Shown here: in pieces, positions 18,205 to 26,944 of the stretch
How positions within the stretch are numbered: the stretch's first letter is position 1
Layout: the number at the start of each line of letters is the position of its first letter
From: Gammaproteobacteria bacterium
Lineage (GTDB): Bacteria; Pseudomonadota; Gammaproteobacteria; Pseudomonadales; Azotimanducaceae
DNA: 39,428 nucleotides
Reading direction: 5' to 3'
Assembly: GCA_030433075.1 (NCBI GenBank)
Contig: JAUILI010000016.1
Location: 1-39,428 of the forward strand
Position numbers and translations under genes: made by a program
The notes under the pieces: generated by a model
The model's database searches: none
Told to the model about the DNA's origin: nothing
The model's input: only the letters and a program-made list of their open reading frames with translations

Positions 18205-19367
18205 TACCAGGCCCCTCCCCGAGCGGCGATGGGCCAGGCTTCGACGATTTCCTCGGCGTCATTCTCAATCCAAAGCCAGTCGTAGAGGTTCACCGTGGGA
18301 TCGCAGTGGGAAACGCGCAGGCGGAGCCGGTCCCCGAGGGCCAGGGCGCCGCCTTCCCCAAAGCGCACCACCCCGTGCTCATCCCCCGCAAAGAAATAGC
18401 GCGCCCCCGAAAGATCCAGCACCGCGGGCAGGGGGGACGGCCAGAGGCTCTTAAGCCCCGCGTCCACCGTAATGGCCCCGTCCCGAGGCTGGCTGATCGC
18501 CGTGCTGTGAACCGTGAGGGCCGTTTCAAAGCTGTCCAGGAGCGTCCCCTCGGGGCCCTCGAGCACCCCATATTCCTGATCCATGAAGGCGTAGGAGCCG
18601 CACTGGAGGTCGGTGTAGAGCCCCGCGGGACCATCGTAGAAAACGCTGCCCGTACCGCCACCGGTAAAGATGGGGACGGGAATGCCCTTCGCCTCCGTCG
18701 CCGCTACTAGCGCCCGGGCGGCCTCGTGGTGGGCCTCGCAGGCCGCTTGCCGTTCCTTCGCCTCTGCGATGTGCTGCACCTGGCCGGCGTAATGCTGGAA
18801 CCCCTGAAAGGCGAGACCCTCCGCCTTCACCACGGCCTCCACCCGGGCCAGCGCCTCGGGCCCCGGGGCGACCCCGGTGCGCCCCATGGCCGGATCGAGA
18901 TCCACCAATACGGGCATGACCTCGCCGGCCTGAGCGGCACGCTGAGCTAGAGCCTCGATGCCTATAAAGCTGTCCACCACGAGCGTAAGATCGGCGCCGC
19001 GCGCGCGAAGCGCGACCATGCGATCGAGGGCCTGGGGGGCCAGCACGGGCGAGGTCACGAGCAAGGGCCCCACCCCAGCCTGGGCCATCACCTCCGCTTC
19101 CCGGGGCTTGGCCACGCAGAGCCCGAGAGCGCCGGCGGCCAGCTGGCGCCGCGCGACCTCCGGGCACTTGTGCATTTTTCCGTGGGGCCGCAGCCCGAGC
19201 CCGTAGCCCGACACGAGGGACTGCATGGCGGTCAGGTTGCGCTCAAAGGCGGTGCGCTGAAGCACCAGCGCCGGGGTGGGAAGGGCTTCCCGGGGCAGGG
19301 GCTGCTCAAGCACCACGGGACGATCGGGCCCGTAGTGCCCCAGGGGCTCGGGAACGCCGTTGGCCAT
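18204..19367 (-). CDS. DSD1-family PLP enzyme (D-threonine aldolase / D-serine dehydratase-like)
   Basis: The fold is that of the alanine racemase N-terminal barrel plus a metal-binding C-terminal domain. The PLP lysine is probably Lys64 in LRPHGKMHKCPEV. Later motifs are LVDLDPAMGRTGV, FTGGGTGSVF, QCGSYAFMDQEY, GDEHG, and HCDPTVNLYDWLWI with the metal-binding His-Cys pair. Known family members cleave D-threonine-type beta-hydroxy-D-amino acids or dehydrate D-serine. The start is ATG 19367, 5 nt after GGGAGG (the adjacent ATG at 19370 is too close), giving 387 residues. It is the first gene of the seven-gene operon that ends with the selenoprotein; a TTGACA lies at 19446-19441. Confidence 0.86.
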   Translation of the reverse strand: MANGVPEPLGHYGPDRPVVLEQPLPREALPTPALVLQRTAFERNLTAMQSLVSGYGLGLRPHGKMHKCPEVARRQLAAGALGLCVAKPREAEVMAQAGVGPLLVTSPVLAPQALDRMVALRARGADLTLVVDSFIGIEALAQRAAQAGEVMPVLVDLDPAMGRTGVAPGPEALARVEAVVKAEGLAFQGFQHYAGQVQHIAEAKERQAACEAHHEAARALVAATEAKGIPVPIFTGGGTGSVFYDGPAGLYTDLQCGSYAFMDQEYGVLEGPEGTLLDSFETALTVHSTAISQPRDGAITVDAGLKSLWPSPLPAVLDLSGARYFFAGDEHGVVRFGEGGALALGDRLRLRVSHCDPTVNLYDWLWIENDAEEIVEAWPIAARGGAW

Positions 19368-19487
19368 CATATCCTCCCTCTCGCCCACCGAGGCGGGAAG
19401 ACCTTGGCGCGGCTCTTGCTAATTCTGTGCTGATCGGCTTTGTCAAAGGCAGGGATTTCCATCCCCCACGAGAGAGAGTGCCAAGAC

Positions 19488-20681
19488 ATGGAAAGGGACG
19501 CCACCAAAAGCCTATTCCAGAATCCCCTGGGCCAGAGCCTTCAGCCCACGCTCGAGGATGATGGGGCGGGGCTGAGCCTCCTCCACCGGGGGCAGCGCCT
19601 TCGCAGCCGCTTTGCGCCGCTTCTCTCCCGGGCCCACGGGCGCCCCGTCGCCTACCGGGCAACGGTGCTCAGCGATGCCGAGACTGCCGCCTTCACGGAA
19701 GACCGCGCCGACCTTGCGCTCACCGCCGCCGTGACCACCCTCCACATGCGGCAATTTCAGGCGTCTCACAAAGGCGCGGGGGCTTGGCTCGTACTGCCCG
19801 TGCCCGCCCCGGCCCTCCAGGACGCAACGCTCTGGCCCCCCGTGCCCCAGGATCTCTTTGCCAGCGATGGCTTCACGCCCTCGGAGGTCATGCTCAGCGT
19901 GACCGCCAACAGCGCCCCGGCGGCGGTGCTGGCAGATTTCGCTCAGTACCATCGAGCCCTGGGCTTTACCGTGGAACTTCGCGGGGTTTCGCCCCGGCAG
20001 GGCGATCTGGCCCTGCTCTGGGCCATGGAACCGGAGCTCGTGACCCTCGGGGCCGCATTTCTCCCTACGACGGAGGGCTCGCCACGAAAACTGGGGCAGC
20101 TCAGGGCACTGATTACGCTTTTGCACGAAAGTGGTGCAATGGTGGGGCTAGAGGGCCTCGCCCAGCCCGAGGCGCTCCGCTGGGCCCTAGATACCCCCGT
20201 GGACCTCGTGAGCGGCCCCGCCGTATGGCCCTGGGTACCGCCCGCGCCTACGGCCGGGGGAAGCCCCCTTGCCGGGCCAGCGGCCCTCCCCGCCTTTGAG
20301 CAAGCCCTTGCCGCCTTGCGCACCGGAGAAGCGCTAGAAACGGCCTGCGCCACCCTGCTTTACGAAGCGGGGGTACTGCGGTGCTACGTGCTGAATGATG
20401 CGGGCGAGCAGCTCACGGAAAACCTCTCCCCGGCGGGCACGCGCAGCGATCCTCGCTATTGGCCTCTGGCCCAGGCCGAGGGGGCAAGCTGGGCCCACCG
20501 CCCCTACTTCCGCCAAGCCCTCGCCCATCCCGGCACCCTGCTGGTGAGCGATCCCTACTTCTCCCTACCGGACGGCGGGCCCTGCCAGACCCTGTCGGCG
20601 AGCTTTCTGTGCGAGGGCCAGCGCCAGGTGCTGTGTTGTGACCTGGAGCTGCCCCGCCCGCCGAGCGCCCTTTGCCCCTAG
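19488..20681 (+). CDS. Degenerate EAL-domain protein with Cache-like C-terminal domain
   Basis: The product has 397 residues. Residues about 25-250 look like an EAL fold: an RPVAYRATVLS strand at the place of the EAL motif, SVTANSAPAAVLADFAQY, and GFTVELRGVSP. The Glu of EAL, the DD pair and other metal ligands are not recognisable, so cyclic-di-GMP hydrolysis is unlikely. Residues about 280-397 resemble a Cache/YkuI-C sensor: WAHRPYFRQALAHPGTLLVSDPYFSLPDGGPCQTLSASF. No membrane helix is seen, so a cytosolic ligand sensor or c-di-GMP receptor is possible. The ATG at 19488 is favoured, with a weak GAGAG upstream. It is divergent from the DSD1 gene and convergent with galU. Confidence 0.7.
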   Translation: MERDATKSLFQNPLGQSLQPTLEDDGAGLSLLHRGQRLRSRFAPLLSRAHGRPVAYRATVLSDAETAAFTEDRADLALTAAVTTLHMRQFQASHKGAGAWLVLPVPAPALQDATLWPPVPQDLFASDGFTPSEVMLSVTANSAPAAVLADFAQYHRALGFTVELRGVSPRQGDLALLWAMEPELVTLGAAFLPTTEGSPRKLGQLRALITLLHESGAMVGLEGLAQPEALRWALDTPVDLVSGPAVWPWVPPAPTAGGSPLAGPAALPAFEQALAALRTGEALETACATLLYEAGVLRCYVLNDAGEQLTENLSPAGTRSDPRYWPLAQAEGASWAHRPYFRQALAHPGTLLVSDPYFSLPDGGPCQTLSASFLCEGQRQVLCCDLELPRPPSALCP

Positions 20682-20711
20682 CGGAGGGTTGATAGGCGCC
20701 TTTTGAGGGAT

Positions 20712-21542
20712 CTAGCCGTTCTTGAAGAACGTGTCGTAGCAGTGGTTCGTGGCTTCCATGAAGCCCGGCACGGAGCCGCAATCGAAGCGCCGCCCCTTGA
20801 ACTTGTAAGCCATCACGCAGCCCTGCTGGGCCTGGGCCCGAAGCGCGTCGGTGAGCTGAATTTCACCGTTTTTCCCCGCCTCCGTGGCCTCGATGAGGCC
20901 AAAGATATCGGGCGTGAGCAAATAGCGCCCGATGACTGCCAGGTTAGACGGCGCCTCGGCCGGGTCAGGCTTCTCCACCATGTCCGTGACCCGGATTAGA
21001 TCATCGCTGATGGCTTCCCCGGCAATCACGCCGTAGGCGCCGATCTCCTCCTGGGGGACCTCCATCACCGCCACGATGGAGCAGCGGAACTGGGCGTGGA
21101 GCCGGGCCATCTGAGCCAGCACCCCATCACCCCCGGGGTTCAGGCAGAGATCGTCCGCCAGCACCACTCCAAAGGGCTCGTCCCCCACGAGGCGCCGGCT
21201 GACGAGAATGGCATGGCCGAGGCCCTTCATTTCGTTTTGCCGCGTGTAGCTGAAGCTGGCCTGCTCCATGAGCGTGCGAATGCCCTCTAGGGCCGCTTCC
21301 TTACCGGAGCCCGCGATCTGCGTTTCCAGCTCGAAGCTGACGTCGAAGTGATCTTCGATGGCCCGCTTGCCCCGCCCCGTCACGAAGCAGATATCCCGCA
21401 TGCCGGCTTCCACCGCCTCTTCCACGCCGTACTGAACGAGGGGCTTATTCACGATGGGGAGCATTTCCTTCGGCATGGCCTTCGTGGCCGGAAGGAAGCG
21501 GGTGCCGTAGCCGGCCACGGGAAAAACGCATTTGGTAACCAC
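20712..21542 (-). CDS. galU: UTP-glucose-1-phosphate uridylyltransferase
   Basis: Makes UDP-glucose for polysaccharide and LPS synthesis. The 276-residue product has the nucleotidyltransferase signature GYGTRFLPATKAMPKEMLP at residues 11-29, then KPLVQYGVEEAVEAG, GKRAIEDHFD, VVLADDL and the FDCGSVPGFMEAT end block. The start is GTG at 21542 with GAGGT about 9 nt upstream. Its upstream region is AT-rich and shared with the divergent cco operon. Confidence 0.96.
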   Translation of the reverse strand: MVTKCVFPVAGYGTRFLPATKAMPKEMLPIVNKPLVQYGVEEAVEAGMRDICFVTGRGKRAIEDHFDVSFELETQIAGSGKEAALEGIRTLMEQASFSYTRQNEMKGLGHAILVSRRLVGDEPFGVVLADDLCLNPGGDGVLAQMARLHAQFRCSIVAVMEVPQEEIGAYGVIAGEAISDDLIRVTDMVEKPDPAEAPSNLAVIGRYLLTPDIFGLIEATEAGKNGEIQLTDALRAQAQQGCVMAYKFKGRRFDCGSVPGFMEATNHCYDTFFKNG

Positions 21543-21660
21543 AGACTTACCTCAGCACAAAAAATGTCCAAACATTGCAGCATGAACCGTGCCGGCCCGC
21601 TACCGCAGGCCCATGACGGCGATCCGCCGAGGGCTTCCCCGGGCCGCGGCTAAGGGCTTC

Positions 21661-21708
21661 GCTTTATATTCTTTTTAGATATAACGTTATTCTTTTATTT
21701 GAATATCA
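21661..21708. promoter_or_regulatory. AT-rich island in the galU-ccoN intergenic region
   Basis: The 318-bp gap 21543-21860 holds no gene. Inside it, 21661-21708 is strikingly AT-rich against the GC-rich surroundings and includes the perfect palindrome ATAACGTTAT (21681-21690). On the galU strand TTGATA (21707-21702) could be a -35 element. A promoter or nucleoid-protein site is likely; which is not clear. Confidence 0.4.
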
Positions 21709-21759
21709 ACCCCAACCGGCGCATGATTGGACGCCAAGAAGCGCCGCTCGTCTGGGCCC

Positions 21760-21801
21760 TTGACCTAAGTCATGCGTCTTCAGCCCCGGCGTCGCTAAAG
21801 T
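21760..21801 (+). promoter_or_regulatory. FNR/ANR-type class II promoter of the cco operon
   Basis: TTGACCTAAGTCAT (21760-21773) fits the FNR/ANR pattern TTGAY-N4-RTCAA with one mismatch. Its centre is 21766.5. TAAAGT at 21796-21801, 4 of 6 to the -10 consensus, is at the spacing of a class II FNR promoter (site near -41.5), giving a start near 21808 and a leader of about 50 nt before ccoN. The regulator is probably the FNR homologue at 30997-31746. Confidence 0.75.
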
Positions 21802-21860
21802 AGCCATGAAAGCTGCGTAGCCTTTGCGCAGCGGTGGATAAAGGGGGTGATTTCGGGCTC

Positions 21861-23330
21861 ATGAATACGCAGGTAAGCGCCGAACCATACGACACAGGCA
21901 TTATCCGGGCCTTCGCTCTGGCCACGGTTTTCTGGGGCATCATCGGCATGTCCGTGGGCGTGCTTATCGCGCTCCAGCTGGTTTTTCCCGAGCTCAATAC
22001 GCCCTGGGAATACTTCCACTTTGGCCGCCTCCGACCCCTACACACCAACGCGGTGATCTTTGCCTTCGGCGGCAATGCGCTCATCGGCACGTCCTACTAC
22101 ATCGTGCAGCGCACCTGCCAAGCCCGCCTGTTCTCCGACGCCCTATCTAAGTTCACCTTCTGGGGCTGGCAGACGGTCATCGTCGCCGCGGCAATCACCC
22201 TCCCCCTAGGCATGACCACCACCCACGAATACGCCGAACTAGAGTGGCCCATCGACATTCTCATTGCTGTCGTCTGGGTGGCCTACGCCATTAACTTCAT
22301 TGGCACCATCGCCCGACGAAAGCCTCAGCACATCTACGTCGCGAATTGGTTTTTCCTGGCTTTCGTCATCACCATCGCCGTGCTACACATTTTCAACAGC
22401 ATCCAGATTCCGGTCTCGCTCACGAAGTCCTATTACGTTCCCGCCGGGGCCATGGATGCCATGATCCAGTGGTGGTATGGCCACAATGCCGTGGGCTTTT
22501 TCCTCACCGCTGGCTTCCTCGGCATGATGTATTACTTCGTGCCGAAGCAAGCGGGCCGGCCGGTGTACTCCTACCGCCTATCCATCGTGCACTTCTGGGC
22601 GCTAATTGCCATCTACATGTGGGCCGGGCCCCACCACCTGCACTACTCGGCCCTGCCCGATTGGGCCCAGTCCGTCGGCATGGTGATGTCCCTGGTGCTC
22701 CTCGCCCCCTCCTGGGGCGGCATGATCAACGGCATCATGACCCTCTCCGGGGCCTGGGATAAGCTCCGCACCGATCCCATCCTGAAGTTTCTCGTGGTGT
22801 CCCTGTCCTTCTACGGCATGAGCACCTTCGAGGGCCCCATGATGGCCATCAAGACCGTTAACGCCCTTTCCCATGACACGGACTGGACCATCGGTCACGT
22901 CCACTCCGGCGCCCTCGGCTGGGTGGCCATGATGACCATCGGATCGATCTACCACATGCTGCCAGCGGTCTCCGGACGGCGCGCCGGCGAGATGTATTCC
23001 ATCGCCCTGGTGAACGTTCATTTCTGGCTGGCCACGGTGGGCACCGTGCTCTACATCGCCTCCATGTGGGTCAACGGTTTGCTCCAAGGCCTCATGTGGC
23101 GCGCCGTGAACGACGACGGCACCCTGACCTACACCTTTGTGGAATCGGTGGTGGCAAGCGGCCCGGGCTACCTGGTCCGCGCCCTCGGCGGCGCGATCTA
23201 CCTCACGGGCATGCTGATCATGGGCTACAACGTCCTGAAGACCATTTCCGCCCCGGCGACGGAAACGTCCCGCCCAGAGGAAAACGCCCCCGATGCCTCC
23301 GCAGGAGCCGCCGCAGGAGCTGCCGCATGA
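21861..23330 (+). CDS. ccoN: cbb3-type cytochrome c oxidase subunit I
   Basis: Catalytic subunit of the high-affinity cbb3 oxidase in the inner membrane. The ATG at 21861 follows AGGGGGTGA by about 10 nt and is preferred to the GTG at 21834; the product has 489 residues and about 12 membrane helices. Visible histidine ligands are in [10 protein letters not shown] (low-spin haem), [11 protein letters not shown] and [11 protein letters not shown] (CuB), and [12 protein letters not shown] (haems). It is the first gene of ccoNOQP; its stop overlaps the ccoO start. Confidence 0.97.
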   Translation: MNTQVSAEPYDTGIIRAFALATVFWGIIGMSVGVLIALQLVFPELNTPWEYFHFGRLRPLHTNAVIFAFGGNALIGTSYYIVQRTCQARLFSDALSKFTFWGWQTVIVAAAITLPLGMTTTHEYAELEWPIDILIAVVWVAYAINFIGTIARRKPQHIYVANWFFLAFVITIAVLHIFNSIQIPVSLTKSYYVPAGAMDAMIQWWYGHNAVGFFLTAGFLGMMYYFVPKQAGRPVYSYRLSIVHFWALIAIYMWAGPHHLHYSALPDWAQSVGMVMSLVLLAPSWGGMINGIMTLSGAWDKLRTDPILKFLVVSLSFYGMSTFEGPMMAIKTVNALSHDTDWTIGHVHSGALGWVAMMTIGSIYHMLPAVSGRRAGEMYSIALVNVHFWLATVGTVLYIASMWVNGLLQGLMWRAVNDDGTLTYTFVESVVASGPGYLVRALGGAIYLTGMLIMGYNVLKTISAPATETSRPEENAPDASAGAAAGAAA

Positions 23331-23932
23331 ACCACGATCTGATCGAACGCAAAACCGGCCTCATGGTGGCGCTGATCATCCTCGTGATCAGCCTCGGGGG
23401 CTTGGTGGAAATCCTCCCCCTCTTCAGCAGCGAAAGCACCACCACCCCCGTGGCGGGGCTTAAACCCCTACCGGCGCTGGAGCTTGAGGGCCGCGATATC
23501 TACATCCGGGAAGGGTGCCACGTCTGCCATACGCAGATGGTTCGCCCCCTGCGCACGGAAACGGAACGCTACGGCCACTACTCCGTAGCAGGGGAAAGCG
23601 TCTACGAACACCCCTTCCTCTGGGGTTCGAAGCGCACGGGCCCGGATCTAGCCCGGGTCGGTGGTCGCTACAGCGACGACTGGCAGCGGGCGCACCTCTA
23701 CAACCCCCGGGCAGTGGTCCCCGAGTCCACCATGCCGGCCTTCCCCTGGCTCTTTGAGCGCACCCTCGACGGCGAGGAAACGGCCGCGAAGATGAAGGCC
23801 CTGGCGACGGTTGGCGTGCCCTACACGGACGCGGACATGGCCGGCGCCCAAAAGGCCGTGGCCGGGCATTCTGAAGCCGATGCGCTGGTGGCCTACCTCC
23901 AGCAACTCGGCACCCTGCTGAGCCGGAGGTGA
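23327..23932 (+). CDS. ccoO: cbb3-type cytochrome c oxidase subunit II (monohaem c)
   Basis: Membrane-anchored cytochrome c of the cbb3 oxidase; 201 residues. One N-terminal helix (about residues 12-33) precedes the haem motif [12 protein letters not shown], followed by [38 protein letters not shown] and the MPAFPWL methionine ligand region. Its ATG overlaps the ccoN stop by 4 bp. Confidence 0.97.
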   Translation: MNHDLIERKTGLMVALIILVISLGGLVEILPLFSSESTTTPVAGLKPLPALELEGRDIYIREGCHVCHTQMVRPLRTETERYGHYSVAGESVYEHPFLWGSKRTGPDLARVGGRYSDDWQRAHLYNPRAVVPESTMPAFPWLFERTLDGEETAAKMKALATVGVPYTDADMAGAQKAVAGHSEADALVAYLQQLGTLLSRR

Positions 23933-23934
23933 GC

Positions 23935-24111
23935 ATGGATCTGCCGCTGCTTCGCGGTCTCATGACCGTCGTCATGCTCCTCACCTTCCTCAGCCTGTTC
24001 CTTTGGGTATTCCGAGGCGGCAAGCACCGTTTTGACGACGCGGCAAAGCTCCCCTTTGCCGACGCCGATGACGCCCACTCCCCCACGGATTCGGAGGCCC
24101 GCACGCCATGA
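23935..24111 (+). CDS. ccoQ: cbb3 oxidase small subunit CcoQ
   Basis: The product is 58 residues with one membrane helix (about residues 7-28, LMTVVMLLTFLSLFLWVF) followed by a short acidic cytoplasmic tail. It is the usual small subunit between ccoO and ccoP that helps stabilise the complex. The ATG at 23935 follows GGAGG at 5-6 nt; a GTG six bases earlier is less likely. Its stop overlaps the ccoP start. Confidence 0.92.
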   Translation: MDLPLLRGLMTVVMLLTFLSLFLWVFRGGKHRFDDAAKLPFADADDAHSPTDSEARTP

Positions 24112-25028
24112 CCCTTTTTTGGAGCATCTTTGTCACCGTGGTTACCGTCGGGACGCTCTTGGGGTCCTACTGGCTACTCACCGCGACGCGGAAAAGCGAA
24201 GTGAAGGACGGGGCCCACGTCGAGAAGGATCACACCTTCGACGGCATATCGGAGCTGGAAACGCCCCTGCCCCGGTGGTGGTACTACATGTTCCTGTTCA
24301 CCATTGCCTTCGCCTTCGCCTACCTGGCGCTGTTCCCCGGGCTGGGGAACTTCAAGGGGCTCTTGGGCTGGAGCAGCACGGGGCAGTGGGAAGGGGAAGT
24401 GGCCGCCGCTGCGGAGCGCTACAACCCACTGTTTGAGCGCTACCTCGATACCCCCCTCCTGGCCCTCACGGAGGACCGGAAGGCCATGCGCATGGGGCAA
24501 CGCATCTTCGGGAACTACTGCGCCCAGTGCCACGGCAGCGCGGCCCAGGGGGCCCACGGGTTCCCGAACCTTCGAGACCATGACTGGCTCTGGGGTAACA
24601 GCGAGGCCCAAATCCAGGCGAGCATTCGCCAGGGCCGGCAGGCGGCCATGCCCTCCTGGGCCGCGCCCCTCGGGGAGGACGGCGTGACGGCCATGGCTCA
24701 GTATGTGCGCAGCCTCTCCGGCGCAGCCCACGATGCGGCCCTAGCCGCGGAAGCGGCGCCGAAATATGCCATGTTCTGCGTCGCCTGCCACGGCCCCACG
24801 GGCACGGGGAACGTCGCCCTCGGTGCGCCGAATTTAACGGACAACATTTGGCTCTACGGCGGCTCTGCCGACGAGATTGCCTTCACCCTGCGCCACGGCC
24901 GGAACGGGCAAATGCCGGCGCACGAAGGGGTCCTGGACGATGCTCGCATCCACCTCGTTGCCGCCTATGTCCTAAGCTTAAGCGAAGGGGCAAGGGTCGC
25001 TGCCACCTCCACCGCGGCGGGGCAATAA
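24108..25028 (+). CDS. ccoP: cbb3-type cytochrome c oxidase subunit III (dihaem c)
   Basis: The product has 306 residues. Two hydrophobic segments are visible near the N-terminus (about 3-24 and 57-78), then two cytochrome c domains with CAQCHGSAAQGAHGFPNL and CVACHGPTGTGN. Both have downstream methionine ligand regions (AAMPSW, QMPAHEG). It passes electrons from soluble cytochrome c to CcoO/CcoN. Overlap with ccoQ and a 33-bp gap to ccoG suggest one transcript. Confidence 0.97.
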   Translation: MTLFWSIFVTVVTVGTLLGSYWLLTATRKSEVKDGAHVEKDHTFDGISELETPLPRWWYYMFLFTIAFAFAYLALFPGLGNFKGLLGWSSTGQWEGEVAAAAERYNPLFERYLDTPLLALTEDRKAMRMGQRIFGNYCAQCHGSAAQGAHGFPNLRDHDWLWGNSEAQIQASIRQGRQAAMPSWAAPLGEDGVTAMAQYVRSLSGAAHDAALAAEAAPKYAMFCVACHGPTGTGNVALGAPNLTDNIWLYGGSADEIAFTLRHGRNGQMPAHEGVLDDARIHLVAAYVLSLSEGARVAATSTAAGQ

Positions 25029-25061
25029 GCCCCGCGCCTGGGAAAGGGAGCCTAAAACACC

Positions 25062-26450
25062 GTGAGTAAGGCGCAGCTTGATGGCCCTCGGCAGGTTGAC
25101 CTCTACGCGAGCCACGAGCCCATTCACGTCCGGCAGGTCTCGGGCTTCTTCAGCCAGCTGCGCCTCGCCATCCGATGGGGAGGTTTTGCCCTCCTTTTGG
25201 CCCTACCTTGGCTCAGCTGGGACGGCGACCCGCTCCTACGCCTCGATTTGCCCGCGCGCCAATTCCAGGTGTTTGGCTTCACCTTCTTCCCCCAGGATTT
25301 CATGCTCGTCTCCTGGCTCCTCATCATTGGCGCCTTCGCCCTCTTTACCTTCACCAACTGGCTGGGCCGGGTGTGGTGCGGCTACGTCTGCTTCCAGTCC
25401 GTGTGGTTTAGCCTCTTCATGGATCTTGAGCGCTGGGTGGAAGGCTCCCGGAACAAGCGCATTCGCCTGGCCAAGGCGTCCTGGGGTGGGAAGAAGGTCC
25501 GGTTGCGGGCGCTGAAGTGGCTGCTCTGGGCGCTCCTCGCGGGGGCCACGGCGCTGTCCATCATGGGCCTTTTCGTCCCCATCGAGGGCCTCTTACAGGA
25601 CCTTGCCACCTTCACCCTCACGGGCTGGACCGCCTTCTGGCTAGGCTTTTTTGCCTTCGTGACTTTCCTCATGGGCGGCATCATGCGAGAGCAGGCCTGC
25701 CTCTACATGTGCCCCTACGCCCGCTTCCAGTCCGCCATGTTCGACCCGGACACGCTCATCGTTTCCTACGACGCGGCCCGGGGCGAACCGCGAAGTGCCA
25801 AAAAGCGCGCCGCCGAGGGCGCCGGAGATTGCGTAGACTGTAGCCTCTGCGTTCAGGTATGCCCCACGGGCATTGATATCCGAAACGGCCTGCAATACGA
25901 GTGCATCAGCTGCGCCCAGTGCATCGACGCCTGCGATTCGGTAATGGATAAGCTGGAAAAGCCCCGGGGCCTCATTCGCTACACCACGGAGCACGACCTC
26001 GCAGGCAAGCCTTCGAAAACCTTCCGCCCCCGGCTCATCGGCTACGCCGCTGTGCTCCTGACCATGATCAGCGCCGTGGCCATCGCAACGGCGAATCGCG
26101 TGCCCCTGGAGCTACAGGTGCTCCGGGATCGTGGCAGCCTCTATGAGCGTGTCACGACGGATGCGGGCGCCCTGCGCATCGAAAACGTCTACACGGTGCG
26201 AGTGGTGAACAAGGATCGGGCCCCACGCACGGTCACCCTCGCCGTAACGGGGCTGCCCGGGCTTACCCTCGACGGTCCCCAAACCCTTGAGCTTGCGGGC
26301 CGGGAAGTGCGCACGGAGGTCATCCGGCTCCTCGCGCCGCCTCCCGGAGCACCGAACCAAGCGCTACGCTTTACGCTTACGGACACGGCCGACGCCGCGC
26401 TCACCGTGGAACGAGAGTCCCGCTTCCTCGCGCCGGGACAAACACCATGA
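25062..26450 (+). CDS. ccoG: Ferredoxin-like membrane protein CcoG (FixG/RdxA family)
   Basis: Polyferredoxin required for cbb3 biogenesis, linked to copper reduction. The 462-residue protein has several membrane helices (about 35-55, 82-102, 155-175, 190-210 and 325-345). The ferredoxin motif CVDCSLCVQVCPTGID is followed by CISCAQCIDACDSVMDKL, eight cysteines for two 4Fe-4S clusters. CGYVCFQSVW lies between helices and the tail is an Ig-like periplasmic domain. The start is GTG at 25062 with GGGAG upstream. Confidence 0.95.
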   Translation: MSKAQLDGPRQVDLYASHEPIHVRQVSGFFSQLRLAIRWGGFALLLALPWLSWDGDPLLRLDLPARQFQVFGFTFFPQDFMLVSWLLIIGAFALFTFTNWLGRVWCGYVCFQSVWFSLFMDLERWVEGSRNKRIRLAKASWGGKKVRLRALKWLLWALLAGATALSIMGLFVPIEGLLQDLATFTLTGWTAFWLGFFAFVTFLMGGIMREQACLYMCPYARFQSAMFDPDTLIVSYDAARGEPRSAKKRAAEGAGDCVDCSLCVQVCPTGIDIRNGLQYECISCAQCIDACDSVMDKLEKPRGLIRYTTEHDLAGKPSKTFRPRLIGYAAVLLTMISAVAIATANRVPLELQVLRDRGSLYERVTTDAGALRIENVYTVRVVNKDRAPRTVTLAVTGLPGLTLDGPQTLELAGREVRTEVIRLLAPPPGAPNQALRFTLTDTADAALTVERESRFLAPGQTP

Positions 26451-26944
26451 ACCGCTCCGCCTTCTCTGCCAATCCGGCCCTCTGGCTGCTGGTGGGGGTG
26501 CCCGCAGCGGCCGTGATCATGGGCGTGGTGATCGTCACCCTCGCCAGCAACGGCCCGACGGATCTGGTGCGCGACGACTACTACAAGGCGGGCCTCGCGA
26601 TTAACGAGGACCTCACCGCCGAGGAAGCAGGGGAAGCCCTAGGGCTGACGGCCTCGCTCACCACGCGCGGTCCCGGGCGCATGCTCGTGGTGGTGTCGCA
26701 ACAGCAGGAACCCTTCGATGCGGCACAGGAACTGGTAATTGAGCTTCCCCACCCCACCCTGGCGGAGCAGGACCTGCGCTTTACCGCATCGGCTGTGGCG
26801 CCCGGACGCTGGGTGGCCCTGGCGCCGCGCTTCGAGGGCACGCGCACCCTCCTGGCCTATCCGCCCGATGGGCGCTGGCGCTTAAAGCGCCTTAGGCAGC
26901 AACTGCAGGACGGGCCGGTTCCGGGGGAGGTCCCAGCGCCGTGA
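26447..26944 (+). CDS. ccoH: FixH/CcoH family cbb3 assembly protein
   Basis: The product has 165 residues, with an N-terminal membrane helix (about residues 10-33, WLLVGVPAAAVIMGVVIVTLA) and the family pattern NGPTDLVRDDYYKAGLAINEDL. The remainder is a periplasmic beta domain. CcoH acts in maturation of the oxidase. It overlaps ccoG (ATGA) and ccoI (GTGA). Confidence 0.9.
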   Translation: MNRSAFSANPALWLLVGVPAAAVIMGVVIVTLASNGPTDLVRDDYYKAGLAINEDLTAEEAGEALGLTASLTTRGPGRMLVVVSQQQEPFDAAQELVIELPHPTLAEQDLRFTASAVAPGRWVALAPRFEGTRTLLAYPPDGRWRLKRLRQQLQDGPVPGEVPAP

